From assembly GCA_020633825.1 (NCBI GenBank), contig JACKCV010000002.1, forward strand, positions 455,001 to 519,000: a DNA stretch of 64,000 bases. Direction: 5' to 3'. The stretch is from Fibrobacteria bacterium. Its GTDB lineage: Bacteria; Fibrobacterota; Fibrobacteria; UBA5070. The position numbers were made by a program, and so were the translations under genes. Each line of letters begins with the position of its first letter. Position 1 is the stretch's first letter. Below, piece by piece: positions 7,861-16,894 of the stretch. The notes under the pieces were generated by a model. The model made no database searches. It saw only the letters and a list, made by a program, of their open reading frames with translations, and was not told the origin of the DNA.

Positions 7861-9357
7861 TCAAGTGGACTGCACGAAATCGACCCACTCTCGACCGTCG
7901 CGGGCGAGCAAGCCCTCGGCGGCTTCGGGGCCGTCGGTGCCGGCCGGGTACAGGGGAATCTTGGATTTTCCGGAGGTCGTGGACCATTTCTCGATGACGG
8001 GCTGCAAGTACTTCCAGGAAAGCTCCGCTTCGTCGGAGCGCACGAACAACGTGGCATCCCCGCGCCAGGCGTCGAGAAGAAGGCGTTCGTAGGCCTCCGG
8101 GGAGTCGTGTTCGAAGGCTTCGCGATAGGCGAAATCCATGGCGGTCCGCTCGATGCGGATGCTCTGCCCCGGGCGTTTGGTTCCCAGCTCGAGAAGGATC
8201 CCCTCCTCCGGTTGGATGTGGAAGATGATCCGGTTGCGCGGTGGGACCACTCCGGGAAGGGCGTTGAAGAGGATCTTCGCGCCCTCCTTGAAATTGATCG
8301 TGATCTGGGTCCCCTTGTGCCCCATCCTCTTGCCGGAGCGGAGATAGATGGGGACTCCGGCCCACCGGAAATTGTCGATGTGGCAGCGCAGGGCGGCGAA
8401 GGTCTCGGTGGTGGATGTCTCGGGAACGTCCGGTTCGTCGCGGTACCCCGGGACCTCTTGTTCCTCGACCCGGCCGGGTCCGTACTGCCCTCGGACGACG
8501 TCGGAATCCTCCCCGGACAGGACCAGGGGACGGAGCGCCTTGAGGACCTTCACCTTCTCGTTGCGCACGTCGTCGGGCGACAGCGAAGCGGGAGGTTCCA
8601 TGCAGGTGAGGCACAGGACCTGCATCAGGTGGTTCTGGATCATGTCCCGAAGGACCCCGGCCGTTTCGTAGTAGCCCCCACGTCCTTCCACCCCCAGGGT
8701 CTCGGCGGCGGTGATCTGGATGTTGTCGATGTGCCGTGCCGACCAGATGGGTTCGAAGATGGGATTGGCGAATCGGAACACCAGGAGGTTCTGCACGCCT
8801 TCCTTCCCCAGATAGTGGTCGATGCGGTAGATCTGGTGCTCGGTGAGGTGGGGCAGGATGTCGGCGTTGAGCTTCCGGGCGGAAGCCAGATCGCGTCCGA
8901 AGGGCTTTTCGATGATCACGCGCGACCAGCCCCGGCCGTTGCAGTGCTCCTTGACCAATCCGGCTTCCGACAGGGAGGCGATGATGGGCTGGAACGTGTC
9001 GGGGGGGACGGAGAGATAGAACAGGGCGTTTAGAGGGAGGCCGCGCTCGGCGGCGATCTCCTTCATGCGGGCGTCGACCACTCGCGCTCCCTCGGGGGTG
9101 TAGTCGGCCTGGCAGTAGTGCAGGTTCTCGAGGATCGCCTGGCTGGCCCGCCCGGCCCGGCTGCGGAAGGTCTCGTCGGTCAGGGGCGAACGCCCCACGC
9201 TGAGGATCGCGAATTCCTTGGGGAGCAACCCTTCGGTGCGCAGACGCGCCAAGGCCGGAAGAAGTTTGCGCTTGGCGAGATCACCGGACCCTCCGAAGAT
9301 CACGACGAAGCCGGCTTCGGGAAGGGAGGGAATGGTGGATTCGATGGGTTCGTTCAT
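7861..9357 (-). CDS. zwf: Glucose-6-phosphate 1-dehydrogenase
   Basis: 498 residues, the usual length. It oxidises glucose 6-phosphate to 6-phosphogluconolactone with NAD(P), the first step of the oxidative pentose phosphate pathway. The N-terminal Rossmann motif is GGSGDLAKRK (residues 22-31), the substrate loop is RIDHYLGKE, and the following NLLVFRFAN and EPIWSARHIDNIQI are conserved. The gene sits directly upstream of pgl. Its ATG (9357) would overlap the stop of the PBP4-like gene as ATGA if the frameshift discussed there is corrected, so the three genes may be one operon. Confidence 0.96.
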   Translation of the reverse strand: MNEPIESTIPSLPEAGFVVIFGGSGDLAKRKLLPALARLRTEGLLPKEFAILSVGRSPLTDETFRSRAGRASQAILENLHYCQADYTPEGARVVDARMKEIAAERGLPLNALFYLSVPPDTFQPIIASLSEAGLVKEHCNGRGWSRVIIEKPFGRDLASARKLNADILPHLTEHQIYRIDHYLGKEGVQNLLVFRFANPIFEPIWSARHIDNIQITAAETLGVEGRGGYYETAGVLRDMIQNHLMQVLCLTCMEPPASLSPDDVRNEKVKVLKALRPLVLSGEDSDVVRGQYGPGRVEEQEVPGYRDEPDVPETSTTETFAALRCHIDNFRWAGVPIYLRSGKRMGHKGTQITINFKEGAKILFNALPGVVPPRNRIIFHIQPEEGILLELGTKRPGQSIRIERTAMDFAYREAFEHDSPEAYERLLLDAWRGDATLFVRSDEAELSWKYLQPVIEKWSTTSGKSKIPLYPAGTDGPEAAEGLLARDGREWVDFVQST

Positions 9358-9468
9358 GGGGTCGCCCTCTGCAGAAGGGAGTCCGAGGGGACGAAGGGGA
9401 CCCGGAGTCCCGAAGCCGCAGCGGAATCTGCGGTTGTGGATTCGTCACGTTCCAAGGAGTTCAAGCTA

Positions 9469-11760
9469 TCAAATTGCGGCCGGGTTGTTGAGATGGTCGG
9501 GAGCACCAGGGGGTCGGGAGGGGGAGCCGTGGGAGAATCGGTCGAATCCGCGAGGGAGGGGAGGCCGGAAACACTGGTGTCGACGAGGGCACCCGCATTC
9601 TCGTGGGGGGGGAGGGGGGCGATCCACTGGAGACTCGGTTCCTCCCGAGGAATCGCGGGAAACCGTCCCCGGGGGAGACGAAGCTGCGGGGGGGAGCGAG
9701 GGAAGGGAATCCACACCCGCGGGGGATGCGGACGAGTCCCGGATCTCCAAGCCCTCGGGGATCCAGGAGGAAGAATCTCCGAGAGCGCCTTCTCCACCAG
9801 GAGGCTCATGTCCTGGGAGGGAATCCGACTTGGCCCCGGAGTCCACCGTGGGGGAAGGGGGCGAGCTGGCCTGCAGAGAGTCCAGGGAAGGGAGGAGGGT
9901 GTGGGAAGAATCCGAGTCGGAGGGAGTCCGGAGCCGGGGGGGCTGGGTCGAGTCCTGGCCGCGCCCCGTCGAATCGTTGCGCGAGGCGGCGGTCGAATCC
10001 ACCGGACTGCCGGGGTCGATTTCGATCGAAACCAGGTGGGAGGAGGTGGAGTCGCGCGCGGAACTGTCGATCTGGAAGGAGATGAGTTGGACGGAAACCA
10101 CCGGGGCGGGAAGGGTGTCGGTCCCGGGAGCCACCGGAGAGGGGAGGGTATCGGTGCCGGGAACCACGGAGGAATCGGGGGCCGGCGCCACCACGGTGTC
10201 GCGGATCCTGGTACTGTCGGCTCGCACGGAATCCTTGACCGGAGGGGATGGCGGAGTCGGGAGCGAAGGTGTGCTGTCTCGGGGGGACGGCTCTGGCAGG
10301 GAATCGACCTCGAGGGAGCTGGGCTCTTCGTCGGGGGCCTCTGTCGAGTCCTCTCCCAGGGGGATTTCCGCCGGTGCGATGCCCGCCATGGCCATGATCA
10401 TCCGGTCCTGGAAGAACCGCACGCGACTGGCTCCACCGCGGTATCCGGAGCACAGGAGGGCGAACGCCAGGGTATCCCGGCCGGGGACCCGCAACAATCC
10501 CACGAGAGTGCTCGTTCCATCCAGGGTTCCGGTCTTGGCGGTCACCCATTCCTGGGCGGGGAGGCCTCCGAAACGTCGGCGCAAGGTCCCTTGCCCCCCC
10601 ACGGCCATGAGGTCCGAGACCCTCAATCCCGGCTCCTTTCCTTGGTCGCGCCGCAATAGTTCCGCCATCGCGCGGGCGGTGACCATGTCGTAGCGGGAAA
10701 GACCCGATCCATCGTCGACGTGGACGGACGGGGAGACGCCCAGGAGAGTCAGGACCTGTCGGAACCTGCGGATGCCGTTGTCCCGCGGAGCCAAGTTGCG
10801 GAAGGGGCGGCGCACGCCCATGGCCAGCACGGACGCCTCGGCATAGGGGTTGACCGAATGCACGAGGCAGCTGCGCAGCACATCTCCCAGCCGGGGGCTG
10901 GAGGTCTTGCCCAGGAGGTTCCATTTCCTCGAGTCCGGAATGGTGTCTCCCCGGACCCAAAGGGTGGTGTCGCTTCCCGTGACGGTGATTTTCTTGGATT
11001 CCAAGGCGCTGCGCAGAGCCTGCAAGGCCAGGAGCCGTGGTTCGTGGATCGAGCGGTGGCGCCCACGGTTCTGCCCCCAGTTCAGACCGGCGACGGGAGC
11101 CCCGTAGCCGTCCTGGGCGTTGCCGATGCTCCACCCCTGGGGCCATACGTCGAGTCCGCGACCGACCAGGGGATCGAACGCGATCAAACGGCCCGATACC
11201 TTGCGGATCCCCGCGCGGGATACCGCCGCCACCAAGGGCGACATGCTCGACCCGTCGGAGCCCAGGGTGGGGTCTCCGCCCCCCTCCAGGATGAGATCCC
11301 CCTTGAGGGTACCACCGACGATCGCGCCCTGGGACCAGATCCGGGTCCGCCAACGGTATTCGGGCCCGAGATCCTCCAAGGCGGCAGCAGCGGTGAGGAC
11401 CTTCATGGTCGAGGCGGGCAAGGTGCGACGATCCGGCTGATGGGACCACACCAGGGCCGAGTCCCGGGTTCGCACCACGTACGCTCCGAGACTCCCACCA
11501 TCGGGGGCGTAGAGGCTGGCGTGGAGACTGTCGAGTTCCAACCACAGCGCCGTGTCGATGCCGGCAGGCAGGCCGTACCTACGCGGGTCGGGGGGAGCGG
11601 GACAGGCCGGAGGGGGGGGGCACGGGGGTGGCGCGGGGCAGATGGGGAGAGAGTCGGGCGGACCGGGGAATTTGTGCGCGCGCGGATGGGGAGCGCTGGT
11701 CGTGGCGGGCGCGCATCCGGTGATCGCGGTCAGAGCCAGGAAGAGTAGACCACCTGTCAA
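9469..11760 (-). CDS. dacB: PBP4-type D-alanyl-D-alanine carboxypeptidase lipoprotein with long Ser/Asp tail (apparent frameshift)
   Basis: A penicillin-binding protein of the S13 (DacB) family that trims or cleaves peptidoglycan peptides in the periplasm. A lipoprotein signal ends at TAITGC (Cys16), followed by a Pro-rich linker. The three active-site boxes are present: STMK (Ser117), HSVNPYAE (SxN) and AKTGTLDG (KTG). After about residue 465 comes a 300-residue low-complexity tail full of DS, PS and DST. The reading frame degenerates at an 8-G run (9605-9612 on the plus strand). With one base fewer, the Ser/Asp composition continues to a stop at 9354 that overlaps the zwf start as ATGA. So the true gene probably spans 9354-11760. 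The start is TTG at 11760 with no visible ribosome site. Confidence 0.88.
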   Translation of the reverse strand: MTGGLLFLALTAITGCAPATTSAPHPRAHKFPGPPDSLPICPAPPPCPPPPACPAPPDPRRYGLPAGIDTALWLELDSLHASLYAPDGGSLGAYVVRTRDSALVWSHQPDRRTLPASTMKVLTAAAALEDLGPEYRWRTRIWSQGAIVGGTLKGDLILEGGGDPTLGSDGSSMSPLVAAVSRAGIRKVSGRLIAFDPLVGRGLDVWPQGWSIGNAQDGYGAPVAGLNWGQNRGRHRSIHEPRLLALQALRSALESKKITVTGSDTTLWVRGDTIPDSRKWNLLGKTSSPRLGDVLRSCLVHSVNPYAEASVLAMGVRRPFRNLAPRDNGIRRFRQVLTLLGVSPSVHVDDGSGLSRYDMVTARAMAELLRRDQGKEPGLRVSDLMAVGGQGTLRRRFGGLPAQEWVTAKTGTLDGTSTLVGLLRVPGRDTLAFALLCSGYRGGASRVRFFQDRMIMAMAGIAPAEIPLGEDSTEAPDEEPSSLEVDSLPEPSPRDSTPSLPTPPSPPVKDSVRADSTRIRDTVVAPAPDSSVVPGTDTLPSPVAPGTDTLPAPVVSVQLISFQIDSSARDSTSSHLVSIEIDPGSPVDSTAASRNDSTGRGQDSTQPPRLRTPSDSDSSHTLLPSLDSLQASSPPSPTVDSGAKSDSLPGHEPPGGEGALGDSSSWIPEGLEIRDSSASPAGVDSLPSLPPAASSPPGTVSRDSSGGTESPVDRPPPPPRECGCPRRHQCFRPPLPRGFDRFSHGSPSRPPGAPDHLNNPAAI

Positions 11761-11840
11761 TCCGTTGGGAAGGCGGGGAGGGGAGAGAAAGCGTTTCCCG
11801 GGATGGAATTCCCGGGGATGGGGACTCGGCTCGGGGCCGG

Positions 11841-12713
11841 TCAGGGTTGGATGCCTTCCGAAAGGCCTTCACCGCGCGGTCCGGCCCAGGCGATGGCGTC
11901 ATGGGCGTGGATGCTTTCCAAGGACCTCACATGGATGGAGGGGTCCTTGTGGCCCGCTTCTTCGAGCAGATCGAGGAGGCGGCTGGCCGCATCCTCGACG
12001 AAACGGAAGGCCCCGTCGCGGGTGAGGGAGTCGATGACTTCCTTTTCATCCTCTCGACGCAGGATCGGGTGGGTTCGATTGGATCCGGCCCGGTCGACCA
12101 GGGCGAGAAGGGCTTCCAGCTCCAACGGGAAGAAGCCCGCGACCTCCGCCTGGAGGATCCCGCGTTGGTTGTGGAACCCGAGGTCGCCGGAGAGCGCCTT
12201 GGAGCAGGGGCACGCCAACATGGTGACGGTTTCCAGGCGGGTGGTCCAGTCCAGGGAGTCGGTGCTCCAGAGGGCCGACAGCTCGATCTTGTAGGGCTGC
12301 AATCCCACCGTGCCGGTCACCGGGGCCTCGCGGGCGATGGTGTCCTCCCAGGAGATCCGCACCGTCACGCGGTCGCTTTCCTGGGTGGCGGCCACCTGGT
12401 GGATGCGCTCGGGGAGGGTGTCGTCCAGGGGTACCGGATTGCCCTGGGGAGCGAACACACGGGCCATGCGGCTCATGTGGACTCCCCGATGCCCGTTGGG
12501 GACGTGGGCGACGATCCGTACGGAGGCCAGGACCACCCGCCCGTCGGGCAGGGCCAAGCGGAAACGGACGCGATCGATTCCGGCCACGACAGGCGCACGA
12601 GGAACGCGAACCGTCTCGGATTGGACATCGGGCAAGGGACAGGTTGGGCAGTCGGTAGTGTTGGCGTCGATCATCGCAGAATTGGAAAAGTAGTCCCCTC
12701 GCCCGTCGGGCAT
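11841..12713 (-). CDS. folE2: GTP cyclohydrolase IB (FolE2)
   Basis: About 290 residues of the FolE2/MptA family, which converts GTP to 7,8-dihydroneopterin triphosphate like FolE but with an unrelated sequence. Visible signatures are LPDVQSE near the start, a VAGIDRVRFRLAL strand, ACPCSKALS with the conserved active-site Cys, HNQRG, and the C-terminal SIHAHDA. It follows folE on the same strand after a short gap, so the cell carries two isofunctional enzymes in tandem. FolE2 enzymes generally tolerate zinc shortage and are often Zur-controlled; no Zur box was identified. ATG 12674 is an alternative start that would remove thirteen residues. Neither start has a good ribosome site. Confidence 0.9.
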   Translation of the reverse strand: MPDGRGDYFSNSAMIDANTTDCPTCPLPDVQSETVRVPRAPVVAGIDRVRFRLALPDGRVVLASVRIVAHVPNGHRGVHMSRMARVFAPQGNPVPLDDTLPERIHQVAATQESDRVTVRISWEDTIAREAPVTGTVGLQPYKIELSALWSTDSLDWTTRLETVTMLACPCSKALSGDLGFHNQRGILQAEVAGFFPLELEALLALVDRAGSNRTHPILRREDEKEVIDSLTRDGAFRFVEDAASRLLDLLEEAGHKDPSIHVRSLESIHAHDAIAWAGPRGEGLSEGIQP

Positions 12714-12748
12714 CCCTTCGGAGGCGGGTGGAGACCTGCTGGAAAGGG

Positions 12749-13486
12749 TCAGATCAGGTGGACGGTGTGCGGCTGGGGCAGGGCGCTGAAAAATTCCGTT
12801 CGCAAAGACGGGTTGGAGAGGAAATTCCCCGAAAGCCTGCTGGTGCGGGTGATGGTGCCTTCATCCCCGATGCCGCGCGTCTTGACGCAGCAGTGGAGCG
12901 CGTCGACGACCACGGCGACGTCGTCGGTGCGCAGGATCTGGGACAGGGCTTCGTGGATCTGGACCGTGGCCCGTTCCTGCACCTGGGGACGCTTGGCGAA
13001 GAAATCGACCACGCGATTGAATTTGGACAACCCGAGGACCCATCCCTTGCAGAGGTAGGCCACGTGCGCCTTGCCCATGATGGGAAGGAAGTGGTGCTCG
13101 CAGGTGGAATTGAAGGTGATGTTCACCTCGATGAGCATCTCGTCGTAGCGCATCTTGTTCTCGACGACCGTGATCTTGGGGAATTCGTCGTTGCGCAATC
13201 CCCGGAAGATCTCGTCGACGTACATCTTGGCGACCCGATCGGGAGTGCCCGAAAGGGAATCGTCCTCCAGGTTGAGTCCGAGGATCTCCATGATTTCGCG
13301 GTGGCGTTTGGCGATCTCCGCCTTGGCCGTCTCCGGGTCCATGGAGGGATGCCCCGACATCGGCGTCGGGGTGATGCGGGTTAGGAGCTCCTGCACGTCC
13401 GCTTGGTAGGCCTCGGAGCGGGTGTGGCCAGGGGCCGGGCTCCAGTTGGCATGTCCGCCTCCGGAGGGAGGGAAGGTGGGGCTCAT
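12749..13486 (-). CDS. folE: GTP cyclohydrolase I (FolE)
   Basis: 245 residues; the first enzyme of tetrahydrofolate synthesis. The zinc ligands are visible in CEHHFLPI and ALHCCVKTRG, with GTP-binding LGLSKFNRVV and QVQERAT between. The N-terminus is about 40 residues longer than typical cores and starts MSPTFPPSGGGH; ATG 13486 is supported by AAAGGA eight bases upstream, though internal Met codons would give a more usual length. It is upstream of folE2 in the same direction and divergent from the glycoside hydrolase gene at 13720. Confidence 0.95.
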   Translation of the reverse strand: MSPTFPPSGGGHANWSPAPGHTRSEAYQADVQELLTRITPTPMSGHPSMDPETAKAEIAKRHREIMEILGLNLEDDSLSGTPDRVAKMYVDEIFRGLRNDEFPKITVVENKMRYDEMLIEVNITFNSTCEHHFLPIMGKAHVAYLCKGWVLGLSKFNRVVDFFAKRPQVQERATVQIHEALSQILRTDDVAVVVDALHCCVKTRGIGDEGTITRTSRLSGNFLSNPSLRTEFFSALPQPHTVHLI

Positions 13487-13719
13487 CGCGTGTGTCCTTT
13501 CGGTGCAAGGCCCAATCTACCAAGAACGACCGGCTTCGTCGCGACGGGGGGAGGGAATCGGGATCCCGGAAACGCCTGCGGATCGCTGCCTTGAGCAGAA
13601 CCTTTCGCGGGGGATCCGCGACAAAGGGGGGAATGTCATCGGTCCGGGAAACCCGCCGTCGGCTTCCATGGTACCATCGGAGGGCTGCGGCGGGAACCCC
13701 GCCTTTCAAGGAGAGACGA

Positions 13720-16700
13720 ATGCACGGTGCGAAAAGGGTGTCCTGGAGCCTCTTGGCGGGGGTCATGGCGGTTTCCACCGCCCGAGCGGCGGTGGTTTCC
13801 GTCACTCCGGGCGGGATCCTCCGGGATGTCGCCCCCTTGCAGGTCGGGCATGTGACGGGAACCGTCCTGCCGGTGTGGAACGGACCGGATCTCTATGCCG
13901 GAATCCGTCGCGGCCTTTCGGAGCAGGATTTCCGGCTTTTCCGTTTCCCCAACGGAAGCCTCTCGAACGAGTACCACTGGAACGGGGCGGGGGAATTCGA
14001 TTCGGTGGGGATCTGGCATCCCGACTCCAGCCGGGTCCTGCCCGGATTCCTGTCGACCTCGCGGTACCGGGGGACCTCCAAGGACAACTACGGGTCCTCG
14101 TTCCACTCCCTGATCACCGATGGGGACGACTCCACCTTCTGGTGGTCCGATCCCCTGGGCGGCCCCGAGCCCTGGGTTCTCCTGGAACTGGGGGACGCCG
14201 CGGCGATCGATTCCGTGCGGATCGTCTGGGGGGCCCTGCGCCCCGACAGCGTGTCCGTGGGGGAAGTCGGCACCACGTTTTGGAACGGGTACCGCGGCCG
14301 TGACGGCGAGTTCCTGGAAAGGGCGCGAGCGGCGGTGTCCTCGGAGACCACCGTGGTGGTTTCCGCAGGCGGACCCCTCTCCTACCTGGCGATCCGGCCC
14401 CTCGGGGTGGGGGATCGCGGCGTGCAGATCGCCGAGATCCGCGCCTGGGCCGCAGGAGTCCCGGCGACGGTGAACGTCCCGTCCCGCGCCGACCAGACTC
14501 CGGTGGTGGCGATGGGAGCGCATCCCGGCGGGATCCGTTCCACGGGATACGGCGGCGATGGCACTCCCAGCTGGACCTTCGAGATGTTCATGGACTATCT
14601 CGGATCCTTCCCGGGCTCGGAAGCCATGATCTGCGTCAACTACGGGACCGGGACGCCCGAGGAGGCGGCCGCCTGGGTGAAGCACGCCAACCGGGATCGG
14701 AAGCTCGGCATCCGCCACTGGGAAGTCGGCAACGAGATGGACGGAAAATGGGAGGAAGGCGGGCCGGTCGACGCCCGCCAGTACGCGCGGAAGTTCCTGG
14801 CCTTTTCCAAGGCGATGAAGGATGTCGATTCCACCATCCTGGTCTTCGGACCCGTCCAGGCGGGAATGACCTTCGCCGAGGATGCCAGCGGGCACCTCGA
14901 CGGCACCTCCTGGACCGAGGAGTTCCTCCGCAGGGTCTCGGAAGCGGAGCGGGCCGATGGACGCAGGTACCTCGACGGCTTCGATTTCCATGCCTACCCC
15001 TACTGGACCAGCGGCAAACCCAACTCCTCGTCGGCCCTGGCCGCGATGCGCAAACTCGGAGGCAATCTCGACACCCTGGCCTCCATGCTCGCCCGCACCC
15101 TCGACGCCCCTCGCGAGCGGCTCGTCGCGATGACCGAGTTCAACGTCTCGGTGGTCACCATGGACCTCATGATGCGCCCGGAGAACGCCACGGGGATCGC
15201 CCTGATGCTGGGGCAACTGGTGGAGAAATTCGGTGGGAACGCCCATTCGATCGTGTGGGACTCCTACGAGGGAGGGGGCTCCAACGCCGATGGATCCTCG
15301 GGTTCCACCTGGGGGGCCCTGACGCTGTTCGTGACCCCGCGCTCGGGATCGGGATCGTCCATCCAGTACGCGCCGAATTCGCCGTACTGGGGGAACTGGA
15401 CCGTCTCGAAGCTTTGGGCCATCGAGGGAGCCAGGCCCATCGACTTGACCGTCTCCGGCAGCAGCGCCGTGGAAGCGCATGCTCTCACGGATGGAAGGGA
15501 CACCTCCTGGCTGCTCCTCAATCTCCTCGCTTCGCCCTGCACCACGCAGGTGTCCGCGAATCCCGCCTCGGGGTGGATCTTCACCTTCGGGAAGGCCCAG
15601 TACGCCTGGAACGGGACCACCGCCGACGCCTTCGCCTTCCCCAACTCGGGACCTTCCGGACGCCCCATCCCCCCGGGGTGGGACGGCAAGCTCGTGATCC
15701 CCGCCTACGGCATGGTCGTCGTGCGCAACTCCTCCCCGTGGGAGCCCCTGGCGGCCGACCACGTGGTCCAGTTCTCGGTGCAGCGCCACGAACTGGAGTT
15801 CGGGGACACGCTCCGGGTTTCCGGGACGGTCCGGCGTGCCGCCGGATCGCCCGCTCCCCTGGCGCGTCTGGGGGACACCACCCTGGCCCTGTCCTCCGTG
15901 GACGGGCAGTGGGACAGCCCGGAGGAGGCCTTCCGCCTGGAGGTGCCCAGCGTCCTCCTGGGCGAAGGCCTGAGGTGGCTTTCCATCGGGCAGACGGATT
16001 CCGTCCTGGTGAACATCACGGGCAGGATCCGTCCTGTGGCCTGGATCGACCGCTTCGACGACGCCTCGGTGGCCTCCGACCAGACCTCGCATGCGCGATG
16101 GACCCAGTCGCCGGCGGGAGGTGCGCCCTCCAAGGGGGGGATCACCTCCGTGGACCGACCGGGCGGCGTGAAATACATGCGCGTGGGGGCCACCCTGCTC
16201 CAGCCCGACGACCTCGGGTACGCCGTCTACGAGGAGGCGCGTCTGAATCTCGACAGCCTCGACGTCTCCGCCTCGGCGGGGATCCAGTTCGACTGGTGTT
16301 CCTGGCATTCCGACGGAGGGAGCTTCGCGCTCCAGATCGCCACCGACACCGTGGACAACTACGACGACTACGCGGCCGATCTTCCCTCGACCGATTCCGC
16401 ATGGACCACGGTGCGGTTGCGTTGGAGCGCCTTCCAGCAGGCCGGCTGGGGAGGGGTCCTCACGGGTCCCCTGCTCGCCCGGCAGGTGAATCGCCTGAAC
16501 TTCCGTGCCGTCGGGGAGGGGAGCACCATGTTCGGGATCGACAACCTCGCCTATCTCGGGACCTCCGGCGATTCCATCCAGACCGCCGTCCAGCGTCGTG
16601 CCCCTTCCTCGGACTGGTCCGTCCTGCGCCGGCCCGACGGTTGGGTCTTCCAGCTGCCCCAGGGCGCCCAGGTGCGGCTCGCCGGGCTCGACGGCCGGAC

Positions 16701-16827
16701 CGTGGCCATCCTCCGACCGGATCGTGCAGGCTACGTCGCCCATCGCCCCAAGGCTTCGAAGATGCTCTACGCGATCCTCGAGTCGGAGGGCCGCAGGGAA
16801 GTCCGGCTGCTGCCCGTCCTGCGTTGA
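13720..16827 (+). CDS. Secreted clan GH-A glycoside hydrolase (GH51-like) with inserted discoidin-like and appended beta-sandwich domains
   Basis: 1035 residues with a signal peptide (KRVSWSLLAGVMAVSTARA). The catalytic barrel has RFPNGSLSNEYHW, VNYGTGTPEEAAAWV and HWEVGNEMDG, with acid/base Glu339, and MTEFNVS with likely nucleophile Glu473. This is the pattern of arabinofuranosidase/endoglucanase-type GH51 relatives. Between the RFPNGS strand and the rest of the barrel lies an extra block (about 127-255) like an F5/8 type C (discoidin) domain. After the barrel come a beta domain and a CBM11-like jelly roll (about 770-950), then a 70-residue tail similar to that of the PPC protein. ATG 13720 is preceded by AAGGAG. 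Likely plant polysaccharide degradation; the substrate cannot be read from sequence. Confidence 0.85.
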   Translation: MHGAKRVSWSLLAGVMAVSTARAAVVSVTPGGILRDVAPLQVGHVTGTVLPVWNGPDLYAGIRRGLSEQDFRLFRFPNGSLSNEYHWNGAGEFDSVGIWHPDSSRVLPGFLSTSRYRGTSKDNYGSSFHSLITDGDDSTFWWSDPLGGPEPWVLLELGDAAAIDSVRIVWGALRPDSVSVGEVGTTFWNGYRGRDGEFLERARAAVSSETTVVVSAGGPLSYLAIRPLGVGDRGVQIAEIRAWAAGVPATVNVPSRADQTPVVAMGAHPGGIRSTGYGGDGTPSWTFEMFMDYLGSFPGSEAMICVNYGTGTPEEAAAWVKHANRDRKLGIRHWEVGNEMDGKWEEGGPVDARQYARKFLAFSKAMKDVDSTILVFGPVQAGMTFAEDASGHLDGTSWTEEFLRRVSEAERADGRRYLDGFDFHAYPYWTSGKPNSSSALAAMRKLGGNLDTLASMLARTLDAPRERLVAMTEFNVSVVTMDLMMRPENATGIALMLGQLVEKFGGNAHSIVWDSYEGGGSNADGSSGSTWGALTLFVTPRSGSGSSIQYAPNSPYWGNWTVSKLWAIEGARPIDLTVSGSSAVEAHALTDGRDTSWLLLNLLASPCTTQVSANPASGWIFTFGKAQYAWNGTTADAFAFPNSGPSGRPIPPGWDGKLVIPAYGMVVVRNSSPWEPLAADHVVQFSVQRHELEFGDTLRVSGTVRRAAGSPAPLARLGDTTLALSSVDGQWDSPEEAFRLEVPSVLLGEGLRWLSIGQTDSVLVNITGRIRPVAWIDRFDDASVASDQTSHARWTQSPAGGAPSKGGITSVDRPGGVKYMRVGATLLQPDDLGYAVYEEARLNLDSLDVSASAGIQFDWCSWHSDGGSFALQIATDTVDNYDDYAADLPSTDSAWTTVRLRWSAFQQAGWGGVLTGPLLARQVNRLNFRAVGEGSTMFGIDNLAYLGTSGDSIQTAVQRRAPSSDWSVLRRPDGWVFQLPQGAQVRLAGLDGRTVAILRPDRAGYVAHRPKASKMLYAILESEGRREVRLLPVLR

Positions 16828-16894
16828 CGGATTCCGGTCGCCGCCGTAGTCGTTTCCCCGGAGTTCCGCGGGATCGACGACCGGCGGAGTCCGG

